In this document: one piece after another, positions 51,150 through 62,980 of the stretch
Layout: each line of letters opens with the position of its first letter
How positions within the stretch are numbered: position 1 is the stretch's first letter
Source of the DNA: Kryptolebias marmoratus
Taxonomy: Eukaryota > Chordata > Actinopteri > Cyprinodontiformes > Rivulidae
Reading direction: 5' to 3'
DNA: 64,000 bases
Assembly (NCBI RefSeq): GCF_001649575.2
Contig: NC_051445.1
Span: 11,794,599-11,858,598 of the forward strand
Program-made: the position numbers and the translations under genes
The notes under the pieces: generated by a model
Told to the model about the DNA's origin: nothing
The model's database searches: none
The model's input: the letters and a program-made list of their open reading frames with translations, nothing else

Positions 51150-51680
51150 GTTAGTCTGATTCAAAATGGCCGCCACGGCAAAGCAACCATAGCAAACACA
51201 AAAATAGCTACACCTCAGCGAACTTTTAGAGAGTTTAAGCTAAAACGTGGCGTGTTGGGAGCTGAAACTGACCCCCCGAGTTATAATCTGAGCGCGGACT
51301 GATCTGTGTTTAAAACTTCTGGAGTCAACTCTGTCCGTCTGTTAGCAAAATATCTCGTGAACCACTGAACTGCTATTATGAAAACCTTTTAAAAGTAATA
51401 ATTTCTACACTTGATTAACTTTGAAATTGAACCCAGTTCTAAACGGCCGGCAAAGCCAATTCATCTTAAAAAAAACACAAATATTTTAAAGATATGGAGC
51501 TTTACTTTGGCGTGGTAGTAGCCGAGCATCATCCTCGACACGTACTTTGAGCACAACACATTGTGCAATGTCTTTGTTTAAAGCCTTGGCGTCAACACTG
51601 TCCGTCTGTTAGCAAAATATCTCATAATACCCCTTTATTGATCTTAAAGAAACCCTCAGAAAGTAAACTTTGGATGTAGA
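51150..51680 (-). repeat. two units of the GGCGGCCATCTTGAAT repeat family, opposite orientation
   Basis: CAAAATGGCCGCCACGGC (about 51162), GGCGTGGTAGTAGCCGAGC (about 51509) and two copies of GTCCGTCTGTTAGCAAAATA TCTC (about 51330 and 51600) mark two units in reverse orientation to 50050-50670. The spacing between the two GTCCGTCTG words is about 270 bp. Confidence 0.7.
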
Positions 51681-53188
51681 GCTGATCACCCCAACTGAAA
51701 ATGGCTGAAAAATAATGGATATAGATCAATGAACTCCACAGATTTCTTATCATAAGACAATTTTAGTCTAAGACTCTGTCAGGAAAGGTGGCGGGCGATA
51801 TGCATTCCTTCAAAAAATGCTCCAGAAGTTTTGCTTCACCTGGGAACAGGCCAAAATCTGAAAACTGTTTCAGTTCTTGTGCACACAAATGGAAACCATT
51901 CATATAAACACAATTTTTTTTTTTACAAAAATTATTTCAGCCTTTAGGCAAACGTCAAGTCGGTTCTTTTTCGTTTCTGATCACACAGAATCAACAATTC
52001 CCACAAAAACCTACTAAAATAGCACAAAATAATCTTCAGTCAGTCTGATGTAAAATTAATCAACCAGAATAGTGATAAAAAAAATAAACAGATTAACTGT
52101 ATAATCAGAACTGACAAAACCTTACAGCTAGAATAGCAAATTTAAATGTTTTTCCATTTTTACCATTGAATATTTGAGCGTTTGAAGCTTCTAATCAGAC
52201 AAAAATAAATCAAACGTTGATAAAAAAAAAAATGAAATTATAAAAGGTTTGGTTACAGTATGACTGTGCTATATTTTTATATTTAATTCACTGATTTTTT
52301 TTAATATTGAAACTTTGAGGAAATTAAAAAAATTTCATTTTCATTTTTTCATTTAAAATTTTCCAGGCAAAGAGAAAGAAAATGAGTCTCAGCTCTGAAC
52401 GACGTCAGGTTGTTTTCCTGCCACGCGCCGAACAGAACGAGGTAAAAACAGAACCCAGATTGTGGAGCACAGCCTTAATCTAATCCTAAAAGTTGACTCT
52501 TGCACCGGTAGTTTTCCAGTTTGACGGTTTTCTCCCGGAATGGCTGCTTGATTGACTGTTTTTCCTTTTTTTTTTTTTGACACGCCGGGCTGCCTGAGTG
52601 GCAGTTTTACTGCTGCCATCAGGAGCCGAGTGCTTCGGCAGCGAGCGTTTTTGCCTCCCTCTCCGGCCTGGCTGGGACTGATTAAAACCTTCTGCTGAAA
52701 CAAGGTCATAATTCACTTAGCCATTTCCCAATTTCAGCATAATTACCCTCCCGCCTTGCGAATGCTAACGCGCTCAGAACACACACACACACACGCCCGT
52801 ACCGGCACGTTCACACGCCGACACGAACGCATTTCCTCTCTGATTTGTGCCATTACTGAAAGGAGAGTGGTTAAAAGGTTTCAGAGTTGGCCTCTTAGTG
52901 ACAGCTTAAATGGATAAAACCTCAATTAAAGACTTGCTCCCTCTCTGCCACGCTCGCTCTGCTGATGGAATAGGCATAATTTCGTGCAGTTTGGTTAAAT
53001 GAGGAATTTGCTTTTCCCTTTTTTTTTTTTTTCTCCCCCCCTCCATACATTTCGGCTGCTAAATCGCACCTTCAAAACCACGACTGCTCATCCGCCTGCA
53101 CAAAGAAAACCTGCAACAGAGAAGGTATCGGGATAAAACCAAACCTTTTACTGCTAACAGTACTCACAATCAAAACCAGTTCAGACTT
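51681..53188. other. efna3: intron 1 segment without recognised genes
   Basis: AT-rich to 52380, then mixed. A T run lies at 52568-52580 and a CA run near 52780-52796. No recognised exon. Confidence 0.45.
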
Positions 53189-53250
53189 TTTTAATGGGGT
53201 TCTGTAGAAACGCTATGACCAACGGATATCTCACATAAAAGATCTTAACT
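53189..53250. mobile_element. long-TIR MITE, copy F (one end only)
   Basis: TTTTTAATGGGGTTCTGTAG followed by GGATATCTCACATAAAAG resembles the left end of copy G (GGTTCTGTAGAGAGC, TAATATCTCACC). No right arm was found. Confidence 0.45.
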
Positions 53251-56200
53251 ATCGATTTCATGATTAGCCTAATTTCTGCCCTGCAAGCGTCGTGTTTTTC
53301 CGTAACGTTCGCCTTTCAGCTCCACACAGCTCCTACTTCTTGCCTACAGATCATTTGCGTTTCCTGTGAATTTCTTGAAAAAGGACCTCTTCAGGCCCGG
53401 CATATGGCCTCAGACTGCCACCACGCTGCTATCATTAGCCGTTTCACACACACAGACACACACCGTATGAGCATCAAGTGTGTGTGTACGCACCGACTGT
53501 CTCTATTACCCGTCGCCACTGCGCTCAGAAAAAGAGCCTCAGTGTTTTTGAGGAACAGAGCTGACATCACATGGCGAATGCTCAGACACACACACACTCA
53601 CACACACAGATTAATGAAAGTGTTTCGAACAGCCTGTAAACATCCCAGCCTTGTTATTAGCAGCTGATTACACTGCTGGAGCTCAGAGAGTAATGTAAAT
53701 ATCTACAACACCAGGTTGGAAATGATATGAGTGGTTTTGCGCGCCGCCTCGAAGTACATCCCTGAATAATCTGTTCTCTGTGGACAGCTTGTTTAAGCTC
53801 AGCACATGGGGGGGGAAGAAACTCTTCCTTGCCCCTTTACTTTGCCTAAAGCATACAGAATGTGCTGAGGAGGGACGGCTGGATTTAATGATTAGTCACC
53901 TCACTAAACCTCATTTTAACTCAAAGGACCTGAGGTGACTGAGCACCTTTATCGTCTTATTACTGATCTCTGAGCAGATAGGGTTGAAATTCAACAAAGA
54001 CCCGAGCTCTTTGTCTTCAGTGGATTCCAGACTTTTCTTTGGAAAGGTGCGTTTACGGTTTGCTTGTTGTCACTGTTTAATTTGTGGCTCTTTTCATTAC
54101 TTTTCTATAAAGGTGACCCCTATGTTTTGCAGAACAGAGCAACTGAACCCCCCCCAAAACACACATTTATGTTTTTTAAACTGAGTTGGGGACTTAAAAC
54201 TTTAGCTTTAGGTCCCTAAGCTCTCCAAGAGGATAAACACATTTGTTCTTGTTAAATAAATAAAAACACTCCCGATTGTTGACCCTTGTCGAGTCATGTA
54301 GTTCTTATCTTACTGCTCTGCTGTAAGCTCAAGTATCCTTTTATTTCTAACACGTTCGGTTGTAATTAGTGATTTTCTGCTAAAAAGAAAACTCATGTGA
54401 CACCATGACAACGTCCCGGGGAGTAGGGGGGACTTAAAGCTCCACATCACTAGGCGTTGTTTTCTGAAATACAACATGGCAGCCTCTGTAAATCGATTCC
54501 TTCTGCCTTCAGTTCCCAACAGCGAGAGAAGCTGGGATGTTCATGTTTGTCAAAAGGGGATCTAATGAATTACAGTTATTAATGCATCTCTGGATCACTT
54601 GAGGGTAAAGTGACCAATTTATTTTTCTGTTCCAGTCAGATAAATGTCTACAAAATTCTACATTTTTAGTATATATGCCAGAGCAGATTGGACAACTTCT
54701 TTTGCCAGTTTCTTTGCACATTTTGATACAGAGCTTTGCAACGAAGGACTTCACGAGGGGAACGAACCGAAGGGGGTTGTTGCAGTGTCCAACTTTGGTC
54801 AAAGTCAGCTTGAAAGACAAGAAACAGGGACGAACTTCAGCAGTGTCGCGTTTAAAAGAAAACGCAACTCGATCAAAAGCATCACTGCGTGAGAAATATA
54901 CCTACAAAAAAAAAAACGGGGCTAAAAGAAGCTAAACCTTCACACAAACCAGAATGCATGAGAAGAAAACCCTGATATCTTTGGGGTCACAGACTTAACT
55001 CTAAACAATAATAATACAGCAGAGACTGGATACCTCCTTGAAGGCTGAACACAAAATCAATTCCTGACCCAAACATCCAATCAGGGTTGAAATCAAAATT
55101 AATTCACATACTCCGCTGTTGCTTAGTGCACATCTGTCCATAACAGAAGGAAAATCAAACCAAAGAGCATTTTTCTTCTGTTTATGGCGAAGGTAGGCGG
55201 TTCGGTTTGTGCTGGAATTTTGCGCCAGATGTGCGACCACAACTGTTTATTACAGCCATGAGTAATGAAGCCCGTGCTGCACCAGCGACGGTGGACAGGA
55301 GTCTGCAGCCCGTCGTTAACTGGAACCAAACCAGTTAATGGAAACACGCCTGGGTTTCGTCCGAGCGACGTTTAAGAGTCGCCCAGCGGTTGGATGGAAA
55401 CTCAGCTGCAATCATTTTTCAAACTGAAGGTGCAGATAAAATGATGACTTCGGATGCCAGTTTTGGCTTCGGCCTCCTGTACCCCTCACCCACCCTCCGG
55501 CTGCGGTCGGATCAGACTGTCAGAGCGTCCGAGGAGGGACCGTGGACAAGACGGAACTGGAGGAAACAACTCGCTCCACATTTTTTAAGCTCACCGCGTT
55601 TTAACACCTGCACAGCTGGCCCGAGCCCAGGTGTGGCTGTCAGACTGTTGGTATTTGGAAAGTTACCGTAATTGGGCGTCACGGGCAACACCTGACAGAA
55701 GCTTTTAATCATTTTCCGACTGTCCAGACAGCAGCTCTGAGAGGGAATTCTGTGGCCGGAACACAGCAGGAAAAGTAATCTCTCACCCTCTCAGCCGCGT
55801 CTTTGAGTAGTTTATATCGTCCGGCGTAGCCGTTCACAGGCGACTCGAGGTGAATCCAGTGAACCGAAACACACACAGGAACCAAATCTTGGACTCAAAA
55901 TTAAAGATTTGTCATCAGAAAATCAGTCTTTACTCAGCCAAGCCACAAGAAAAACCCTCCTGTTTGCATTTAAAACTGCAGATAGCTGCAGAGTCCTATC
56001 TGGTGGCAAACACAATAAAACAATGCATCAATGTGTCCAAATAACGCAGATAATTGATTGGAAAGGGGAAATCCTGACGTTCTATACAGTCTGATCTCAA
56101 TTATTCACATGTGTTGAAACTGGTTTTGTCGGGGATTCAAAGCTTTTCCACTCAAGGCTGAGGAATCCAGTGTTTAGACGTGCAGCTGTCATCCCGACTT

Positions 56201-56967
56201 AACTCAAAGACTTTTGTTTCGCCAAGAAATAAGCAAATTAAACACAAATATGCAGCTTTTTATAACTGATCAGCATCAAATGGCTTGAGCTTTGACAGAG
56301 AAGTGAATCCATGCCATATTTTCAGCACATCTCTGCTCTGCGTGGCCTAATTCCCCACATGTCATGCCCAGAATATAAAAATAAATGGATAGCAGTGTGA
56401 AAAACAGCATCTACATTATTATTTTAAACAACACGCATTAATATTTACAAGGAGCTCAGACTGAGAGAAAGGGCTCTGGAGTGAATTTATTTGGAACACG
56501 GACACGTTTTTTTTTTTTTTTTTTTTCTTTTACGTATTTATTCCTGCTGTAATTGAACAAGACTTGCGTGAATGCATTGCTTGTGCGTTCCTCTTAGTTT
56601 GGGGAATGATTGCAGCCAAACACGCGACGATTCAAGCTCTTTTTAGACAGAACCAATAAGATGGAAGCTATAGCAGCATTGCTATTTCAGAGTGAAACGT
56701 TGTTTTTTTCCCACTGAATAAAGTTGATTCATGCATAGTTTTAATTATCCTACAATGAAACGTCTAGATTATAATTCATTAAAATTTTGTTTTGGACTCC
56801 TACATCTCCTAAAATGATTGGGGTCTTTTAAAGAAGTCAGCTCTGAACTTGAAGTGAGAGTTTGTTCGGTTCTGTCAAAGTTTTTTAAAAAGCTTGAAGA
56901 ATTTGTGGCATTAAAACATCACCATGTTACAATTGCACAGCCGCTCAAAGCATTGGTTCTGATTCTT
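53251..56967. other. efna3: intron 1 segment without recognised genes
   Basis: No coding exon recognised. CA runs lie at 53445-53462 and 53585-53610, and a T run at 56507-56526. The minus-strand frames at 54509-54820 and 55001-55347 are among the more protein-like in composition but match nothing I recognise; they could be decayed repeats. Confidence 0.4.
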
Positions 56968-58016
56968 TTGGGAGCAGGGTTCTGTAGAGAGCTTGTAAAC
57001 AATTAATATCTCACCTGTTGTAGATAGCTCTTTGAACAAACCTCAGTTAGGCTTATTGTTTAAAGGTACTCATTGCAATGTCACGAAGAAAAGGAAATTC
57101 ATACAGTAAGAAACTAAATCTAAATTTGTGGTTAATGTGTTCTTAAATTTAAAATTTGTGAGCAGCTACCAATTATCACGTTTACCTTCGCAAAGAGCCG
57201 AGGTGACTGAAAATAGGTCAACGATGACAAGAGCTGTTTGGGATTCGAGAAGTCTGATCATTTTGATATATAGGCACACATTTATGCTCAGATTTGTTGA
57301 GTGAAGTATCCTGATAAGAGGGCTTTGTTTACATTGAGTGCATACCCGCATTTCAGATTAGCAAATCAATGTATCTGGAAAACTACTGATGTAAATTATG
57401 TCAAATTGCACCTTTTGATATAGCCCAGCGTAAACTTTTTTTATTTCATAGTTTGCAATGAGTACCTTTGATTCTGACCAGACGGACGAGCTAACAGCTA
57501 GCCCGAGAGGCGCCAAGAAGTAAAAAGTAGATTACTGCCATCTTAAAACAGCTCAGTTCTTAAAAATGAAAACAAATGATATTTTAAAAACACAATATTA
57601 CACCACCGTCAATCTCAAAATGTTACATTATATGGTTATTTCCATAGAATGATGTGGTTATTTACAAGCACAATTAGCAGCAGCAGTATCGAGCTGTAGC
57701 TCCTCTGGTGCAGTTTGGGGGACTTCCAGCAGGAATATTGTAATAATTGTGTAGGAATTGCTGTGTAACGGGAAACTGATGGCAAAGTTAAAGTTTATTA
57801 AGTGGCGTTTTTCGGGAATTGTTATGAAAGTTTTGAGACTGGAGTTGTTTAAGGACTGCAGCAAATCTATTTTGGTTGTATCCTCGATTGGATTAGCTCG
57901 TTAGCTCACCAGTCTGCTGAGAACTGAACTCTACTTGTCCAAATCGAGGTCGTTCAATGAGCGATCTGCGACAATATATTAATTGTTCTTAACTTTTCTA
58001 CAGAACCCCACTTTTA
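56968..58016. mobile_element. long-TIR MITE, copy G, with another element inserted
   Basis: Left arm GGGTTCTGTAGAGAGCTTG, TATCTCACCTGTTGTAGATA, GCTCTTTGAACAAACCTCAG. Right arm CAAATCGAGGTCGTTCAATG, AATTGTTCTTAACTTTTCTA, CAGAACCCCACTTTTAGA. The interior has GACGAGCTAACAGCTAGCCC and CATCTTAAAACAGCTC, as in copies A and B. The left arm is interrupted at about 57062 by a second element that ends at about 57469, after which MITE sequence resumes (ATTCTGACCAGACGGACG). Confidence 0.75.
57062..57469. mobile_element. small inverted-repeat element nested in MITE copy G
   Basis: Terminal inverted repeats are perfect over 17 bp: AAAGGTACTCATTGCAA at 57062-57078 and its reverse complement TTGCAATGAGTACCTTT at 57453-57469. 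The 408-bp interior has no coding capacity and does not resemble the host MITE. A target duplication could not be assigned. Confidence 0.7.
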
Positions 58017-61000
58017 GAGATCTGAACTACCATCTTTGATAAATACCAATCCAAAGCCAGCCATCCTTCATGTTTGACTTGATCAGAAAATCCGGATTTA
58101 TTTTGTCTCTTATTTCACTTTAATCGCAGCTGTAGAACCTCCCCAAAACGACTTCCACTGAACCCAAACCAATCTAACAACCAGTTAGCGTTCGACTCCA
58201 AGCTGAGCCAGCACTCCGATTAGTCGATCATGTAAGCTAAACAAGCTTTGAGGAAATAAAAAGAACCAAACGAGATGAAAGAAAACAAAGTGGGCTCGAT
58301 ATTTCAGACTTGGCTGTTTTGGACCGAGATCAATATGGGGAGTTTTTATTTATGAGCTGCAGGAAAGCATGTTTTTAAGGGTTGAGACATACAGGAGGCG
58401 GCTTTGGTCCATTTCTGAAAGCACAGGAGGGAAGAAAGAGACGAAACATTAGGAGAGCGTGGACGGGGCGACGAGGAGAAAAAAAAAAAAAGAAGACTTT
58501 GAAGCAACACATTTTCAAAGACCAGAATAATTTGGTCCAACTTATTTGGGGGGCGAGGAAAAAAATAAAATAAAAAATTCAAACGAACACACCGAAAATA
58601 CCACCAACCAAGCGCGCCCCTGAAATCCAGCTCATTACCGGCGAGAAAGGAGACGGAAAACAAGAAGGCATGTGTCGTGTACGTTGTTTATCACCCCTCT
58701 CATCGACCAGACAAAAGCCAACCAATCAAAGCACGCGTGCTTCCGCACGGAGACGGCCGCAGCATGGGAGAGCCGACGACATTGAATCTTATTATGCAAA
58801 CACCGGTCATCCATCACACAGGTGTTCCCTACTGCTTTTAATTAATGACGCCTCGGCGCGAGCATCTGCACGCAGCTCCACACCCACGAACCGGCCTCCG
58901 CTCGCCCCGTACGTACGTGGCCTTATTACTCATCGCTAATGAACAGCCTGATCCTCGTTTCGTATGATTATTACCGAGTGTTTGTTGTGTCAGGCTGAGC
59001 TGCGGGCCTGTCCTGGGCCAGGGCGAACGCCTTCATCGCATGCAGATGTTTATCCGTGTAAACACCGTCATCGCCTAGAGTTGGTGGGAGACGGGGGGGT
59101 GGCTATGTTGATTGGTCACCTGCTCTTTGTCTGCTCTCTCGTGCAGAGTGCATCAACCAGGCATCATTACCCTCATTCTGCTGACCCCTCTCCCCTCTCT
59201 GGTTCTGCTATAATCCAGGATGAAACCCTTCCCAACTTCCCTCCAGCAGCAAGCCCTCATTCCTCCTCCCATGATGTGTCTCGGCGCACTCTTGACGAGC
59301 CGGATGAATACAAAACGGCTTGCACCTCAGCATCAATTACCAAACACACACATACACACACGTCATACTACAAGGAGCATATTCTGGCTCAGATGGAGTG
59401 ACCTGCGATGAGGTGACGCCGTCACGGACCAACACGTCGCAGAACGTACAGCGGCTGAATTAAGAGATATCAACCGGATATCTATTATGCAAATAACTGC
59501 TGTGTTATTAGATTACACTCATACACATGTACGTGTCCACTGGCACGCACACACACACACACTCACAGGCGGTGGCTAATTGCCAGGTGGTGGAAGATAA
59601 TGTGATTTAACGGACTGATGGATTCGTTTTTGTTTCGGTCACCCATCAGCGAGCAGAGACATCTGTAACAGGGCAAACACATACACGCACACACACACTT
59701 CTAAAGACACATCCCCGCCTGTGCAGAAACCTCACACTGACTCACAGGCAGCAGCGATCTTCGCGCAGGAAATTATGGATCTTCTAGAAATTAAAGAAAC
59801 AAAGTGCACAGCAGACATTTGTGTGCTTTTGCGCGTCGTGCATTAGCCCATGTGTAAGCTGATGCTCGTGTATTTGCGTGCACGTGTGTGTGTGTGAAGT
59901 GGTTAATCCTTGGTAGTGGACTCGGCCTGTCTCTTGTGGTTGATGAGTGGCTTGAGGGGGTTGGAGGTTGTTTGAGAAACTCCAGGGTCCCGAGGCTTTA
60001 CAATGTGTTTACCACTCAAACTGACAGCGATAGTACAGCGTATTATTGGCCTTCTAAACCTTCCACGCAACGCTACAAGTAAGAGAAACTCCAGGGAGGC
60101 CGACCGCCAACGGCTAGCTACAGCCGAGCCTCCAAACGTTTGAGTTCGGAGATTAAAGTAAACGCTGGAAACAGGATCTGGTTTCTTGTGAAGCGCAGAG
60201 TAGATTAGACAGGTTTCTCTTCGGTTTATCAGCCTTTTATCTGCCACTGTCCATGGGCCCCTTTTGTCGGCTAATTCTCTAGGAAGGCTAAGGCTGAATT
60301 AGAAAAAAGAAAAAAAAACTTTATCCCTGCTCAGTGTTCAGACGGTGACAGTGTGTATGAGCGCAGGGAGAAAATGGGAGAGGCAGAGATGGGAGGATCG
60401 GGGATGAGGCAGGTCCACGGAGATCAGAGCGTTCTTTAATTAACCACAGTTTCTTTTTTTTTTTGTATAAAGACACACACTAAAGCTCACATTGCAGGGG
60501 CTGAGCGTATTCTGCCCCTGGAATAAAAAGAAAACTGTGTTTGGGATAGACAAAGCTGAAATGTTCAGGTTACGTTCAAAACCTGCAGCTAAACGACCCG
60601 AACGAGCGTTCGCTTCGTCGAGGCTAACGCTGCTGGTGTTAGCTGGTTGTGTGGCGACTCTTTATGCCTCTGTGTGTCTTTTTTTTTTTTTTTTTACAAA
60701 ACTCAACTCCTGCCTGGTTCCAAAACCGAAAGCGTTTCACCAGCGCTTCTTCTTGAATCCAAAACCAGCTAAAATAATAACGCATCAGCAGCGAAGCGTC
60801 GCCCGCTTTGTTTGTCCCTCGGAAATAAACTGATGTTGGCGCGAGTATCACATCTCAAACAACAACCTTAACGTTTTCTGCTTCTATTACTTTATTCAGC
60901 GCTCGCAGCAAATTCAGTTATGAGCTCCAAATTCACTTCCCTCTAATAGTTTCATCTGACGCTGTGAGCTAAAAATCACTGGCCTATAGAGTTACTGTCC

Positions 61001-62568
61001 ACAGACACCATCATTTACACCCCCTCCTCCTGCAAAACACAACCTGTTTTCCACGAGGTTCTACTCGTGCTTTTAATAAGAACGAATAAGAGAAAAAAAG
61101 TTGCCCACGTGAAGAGATGCTCTTTCCCACAGACGAGACGGAATGAAAAAATGAAGGTGTGCATGAAATGTTTTTAGTCAAATTTATCCTGATTTTTTAT
61201 TTTTTTTAACTTAACAAAAAAGGACTAAAACTGGGACTCAAATAATTGGCTCTTTGGGAGGAAACGTGCACGAAATTTCACCTAAACCTCAGGTATCCTA
61301 ACGCAGACCGAGGCGTCGTTCTCATGAATCCAGCCGGCGGAGCCTTGGACTCGGGAGGACAATGTTCAAAAAGGCAGCTATTTCAAAAAAAGAAAAAGAA
61401 AGAAAGAAGAAGAAGAAGAAGAAGAGGGGGAAAGCTGTTTGAAAGATAGAGAGTGAGAAGCGAAGGCTTAGGAGGACAACAAAAAGGCTAACGGAGTGTG
61501 TGTAAACAAGAAAAAGAGGGTTAGGGAGGAAGAGGAGGGGGGGGGGAGAGATTGAATAGTGACACCACTGCAACACAATGAGGTCAGGATGAAGAAGTGC
61601 TCTTAATTGAATCACACAGAGGAGAAGACAGCAGAGAGCAGCGAGAATCACATGTGATTTTCTTTCTTTTTTCTTTTTTTTTATTTCCTCTCTCAGATCC
61701 TCAAATGTGCACAGCAGAGAGGAGGAGGAGGAAGAGGAGGAAGTAAAGGGAAGTAATGGAATCAACTGTTACGAGCTGAGACTGAAGGACAGAAACTGAA
61801 TATGTGAGGAGCAGAAGGTGCCGACAGGGGTGGACTTAACCGTTAGGCGAACACGGGGCCCAAAGACACCAGGGGGACCCCCGCCGTAAAATACATCAAA
61901 TATCGCATTATAGAGGTTAGTATTTTCATTTGAGCTGTTAAATAAGTGCTCTTTTATATGCGTACTTATAGCAGATTGTTATTAAAAATGCTCAGAAATG
62001 TCTGGAGCTTCCCAAAGAGCCAGACGGTTCCAGGTTTTTAATGCACGACTGAAACGTTACTTTGCTGTTGCCGTCATTCTTTTTTTACTTTACTTTTGAG
62101 TCAAACAGACTGATTATTCTGTTGAGAAGAAAATGGTCACGTTCAAAAAATAAATTAAAAAATGACAACCAACTGAGTAGGAAGTGAAGATGAAGCAGTG
62201 GCTGCTACAGCCAGCTTACTGCAGCCCACAATTTAGTTTTTTTTAAAGTGAGAACGCTCTTCTTCTAAGTTCTACGGGTTGATAAATGTTAAGCTAAGCA
62301 AATATTGTCATATTTTGCTCAACTAAAACTACACATCGACCAAAACTAAAAAAATTGGCATTGTGAACCCGCCATCGGCTGCCCCGATTGCTAAAAATCG
62401 GTGCCAGCATCGGCGTTGCAAAAACCCAGAAGGGCCCAGCTCTACTTTTGAGCCTGTTTCACTCCTTGTTCTCGCAGAGCTGCACTCCCAGCACCGCTGA
62501 GCTGCTAAACTGAGCTTCATTGTTTCCTGGAACCACAACAATAAAGTTCTGCTCGGTTTTGGGCCTGG
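58017..62568. other. efna3: intron 1 segment nearest exon 1, no recognised genes
   Basis: Contains CA runs (59549-59562, 59684-59698), A/G-rich tracts (58480-58493, 61385-61433) and a T run at 60680-60696. The piece at 61826-61880 (GGACTTAACCGTTAGGCGAA then GGGGCCC...GGGGGACCCCC) resembles a dispersed fish repeat. Possible regulatory stretches at 58780-58870 and 59480-59510 are in the findings. Confidence 0.45.
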
Positions 62569-62609
62569 TTTTTGCACCCCGAGGTTAAATCCACCTCGGG
62601 GTGCAAAAA
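62569..62609. repeat. perfect 17-bp inverted repeat (hairpin)
   Basis: TTTTTGCACCCCGAGGT at 62569-62585 and its exact reverse complement at 62593-62609 are separated by a 7-base loop (TAAATCC). It lies about 260 bp inside intron 1 from exon 1. No promoter or RNA gene context was recognised. Confidence 0.9.
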
Positions 62610-62811
62610 AAGATGGTTCGAGGATCACCTTGACCACACAGTGGGCGGGTCTCGAAATCACCTCAGCAAACAGAGGCTTGATTGTTTGTTTGTTTGTTTG
62701 TTTGTCTTCACTATAATAAAGGCTCACAAGTAGAAGCAAAACTCAAGAATCAGGAAGGAGCTGAAGTGTGAAATGCCAGTTTGACGGAGCACAGATGCCT
62801 TTCACCACAAA

Positions 62812-62835
62812 TACACACACACACACACACACACA
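62812..62835. repeat. (CA)n microsatellite near exon 1
   Basis: About 11-12 CA units, 36 bp inside the intron from the exon 1 donor. Confidence 0.95.
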
Positions 62836-62870
62836 GAGTTAAGAGGAAGAGGTGCCGGGGGGGGTCTTAC

Positions 62871-62980
62871 AGTATGTTTGAGCTGTTCCAGTAAACCGAA
62901 TGCCTGTTGGCGGCCACCTGGAGCACGTCCCCCCAGGTGAGACTCGTTAGCACCCAAAGAGACAGCGCCGCCAGAGCCAT
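62871..62980 (-). CDS. efna3: ephrin-A3 exon 1 (start codon, signal peptide, start of receptor-binding domain)
   Basis: First coding exon of an ephrin-A3 gene, a GPI-anchored cell-surface ligand for EphA receptors in axon guidance and tissue boundary signalling. The ATG at 62980-62978 has a strong Kozak context (A at -3, G at +4). It opens a hydrophobic signal peptide (ALAALSLWVLTSLTW), followed by VAANRHSVYWNSSN, the conserved start of the mature ephrin domain; NSS at residue 32 is the conserved N-glycosylation site. The exon encodes 36 codons plus two bases and ends at a GTAAGA donor (62870-62865). The split codon CT|T joins exon 2 in frame, and ten residues from NSSN onward align without a gap to mammalian ephrin-A3. 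It lies 52 kb from exon 2, so the join rests on phase and homology rather than transcript data. The a/b fish paralogue cannot be decided. Confidence 0.9.

Larger units (their letters stand above)
10890..62870 (-). other. efna3: efna3 intron 1 (51,981 bp)
   Basis: Inferred from the matched GTAAGA donor of exon 1 and TTTCAG acceptor of exon 2. It makes up about four fifths of the window. It contains the transposon remains listed separately, numerous microsatellites and four of the five runs of N. No other gene with recognisable coding exons was found in it on either strand. The length is provisional because of the N gaps. Confidence 0.85.

Noticed and set aside
50050..51680. Repeat units considered as a CRISPR-like array
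   Set aside because: Units are about 260 bp, diverged and few, in a vertebrate intron; they are dispersed eukaryotic repeats.
54509..55347. Minus-strand frames with fairly protein-like composition
   Set aside because: Not similar to any family I can name and without splice-site support; may be a decayed repeat.
62569..62609. Hairpin considered as a transcription terminator or a tRNA
   Set aside because: Intrinsic terminators do not apply to a vertebrate nuclear gene, and there is no cloverleaf or internal promoter box.
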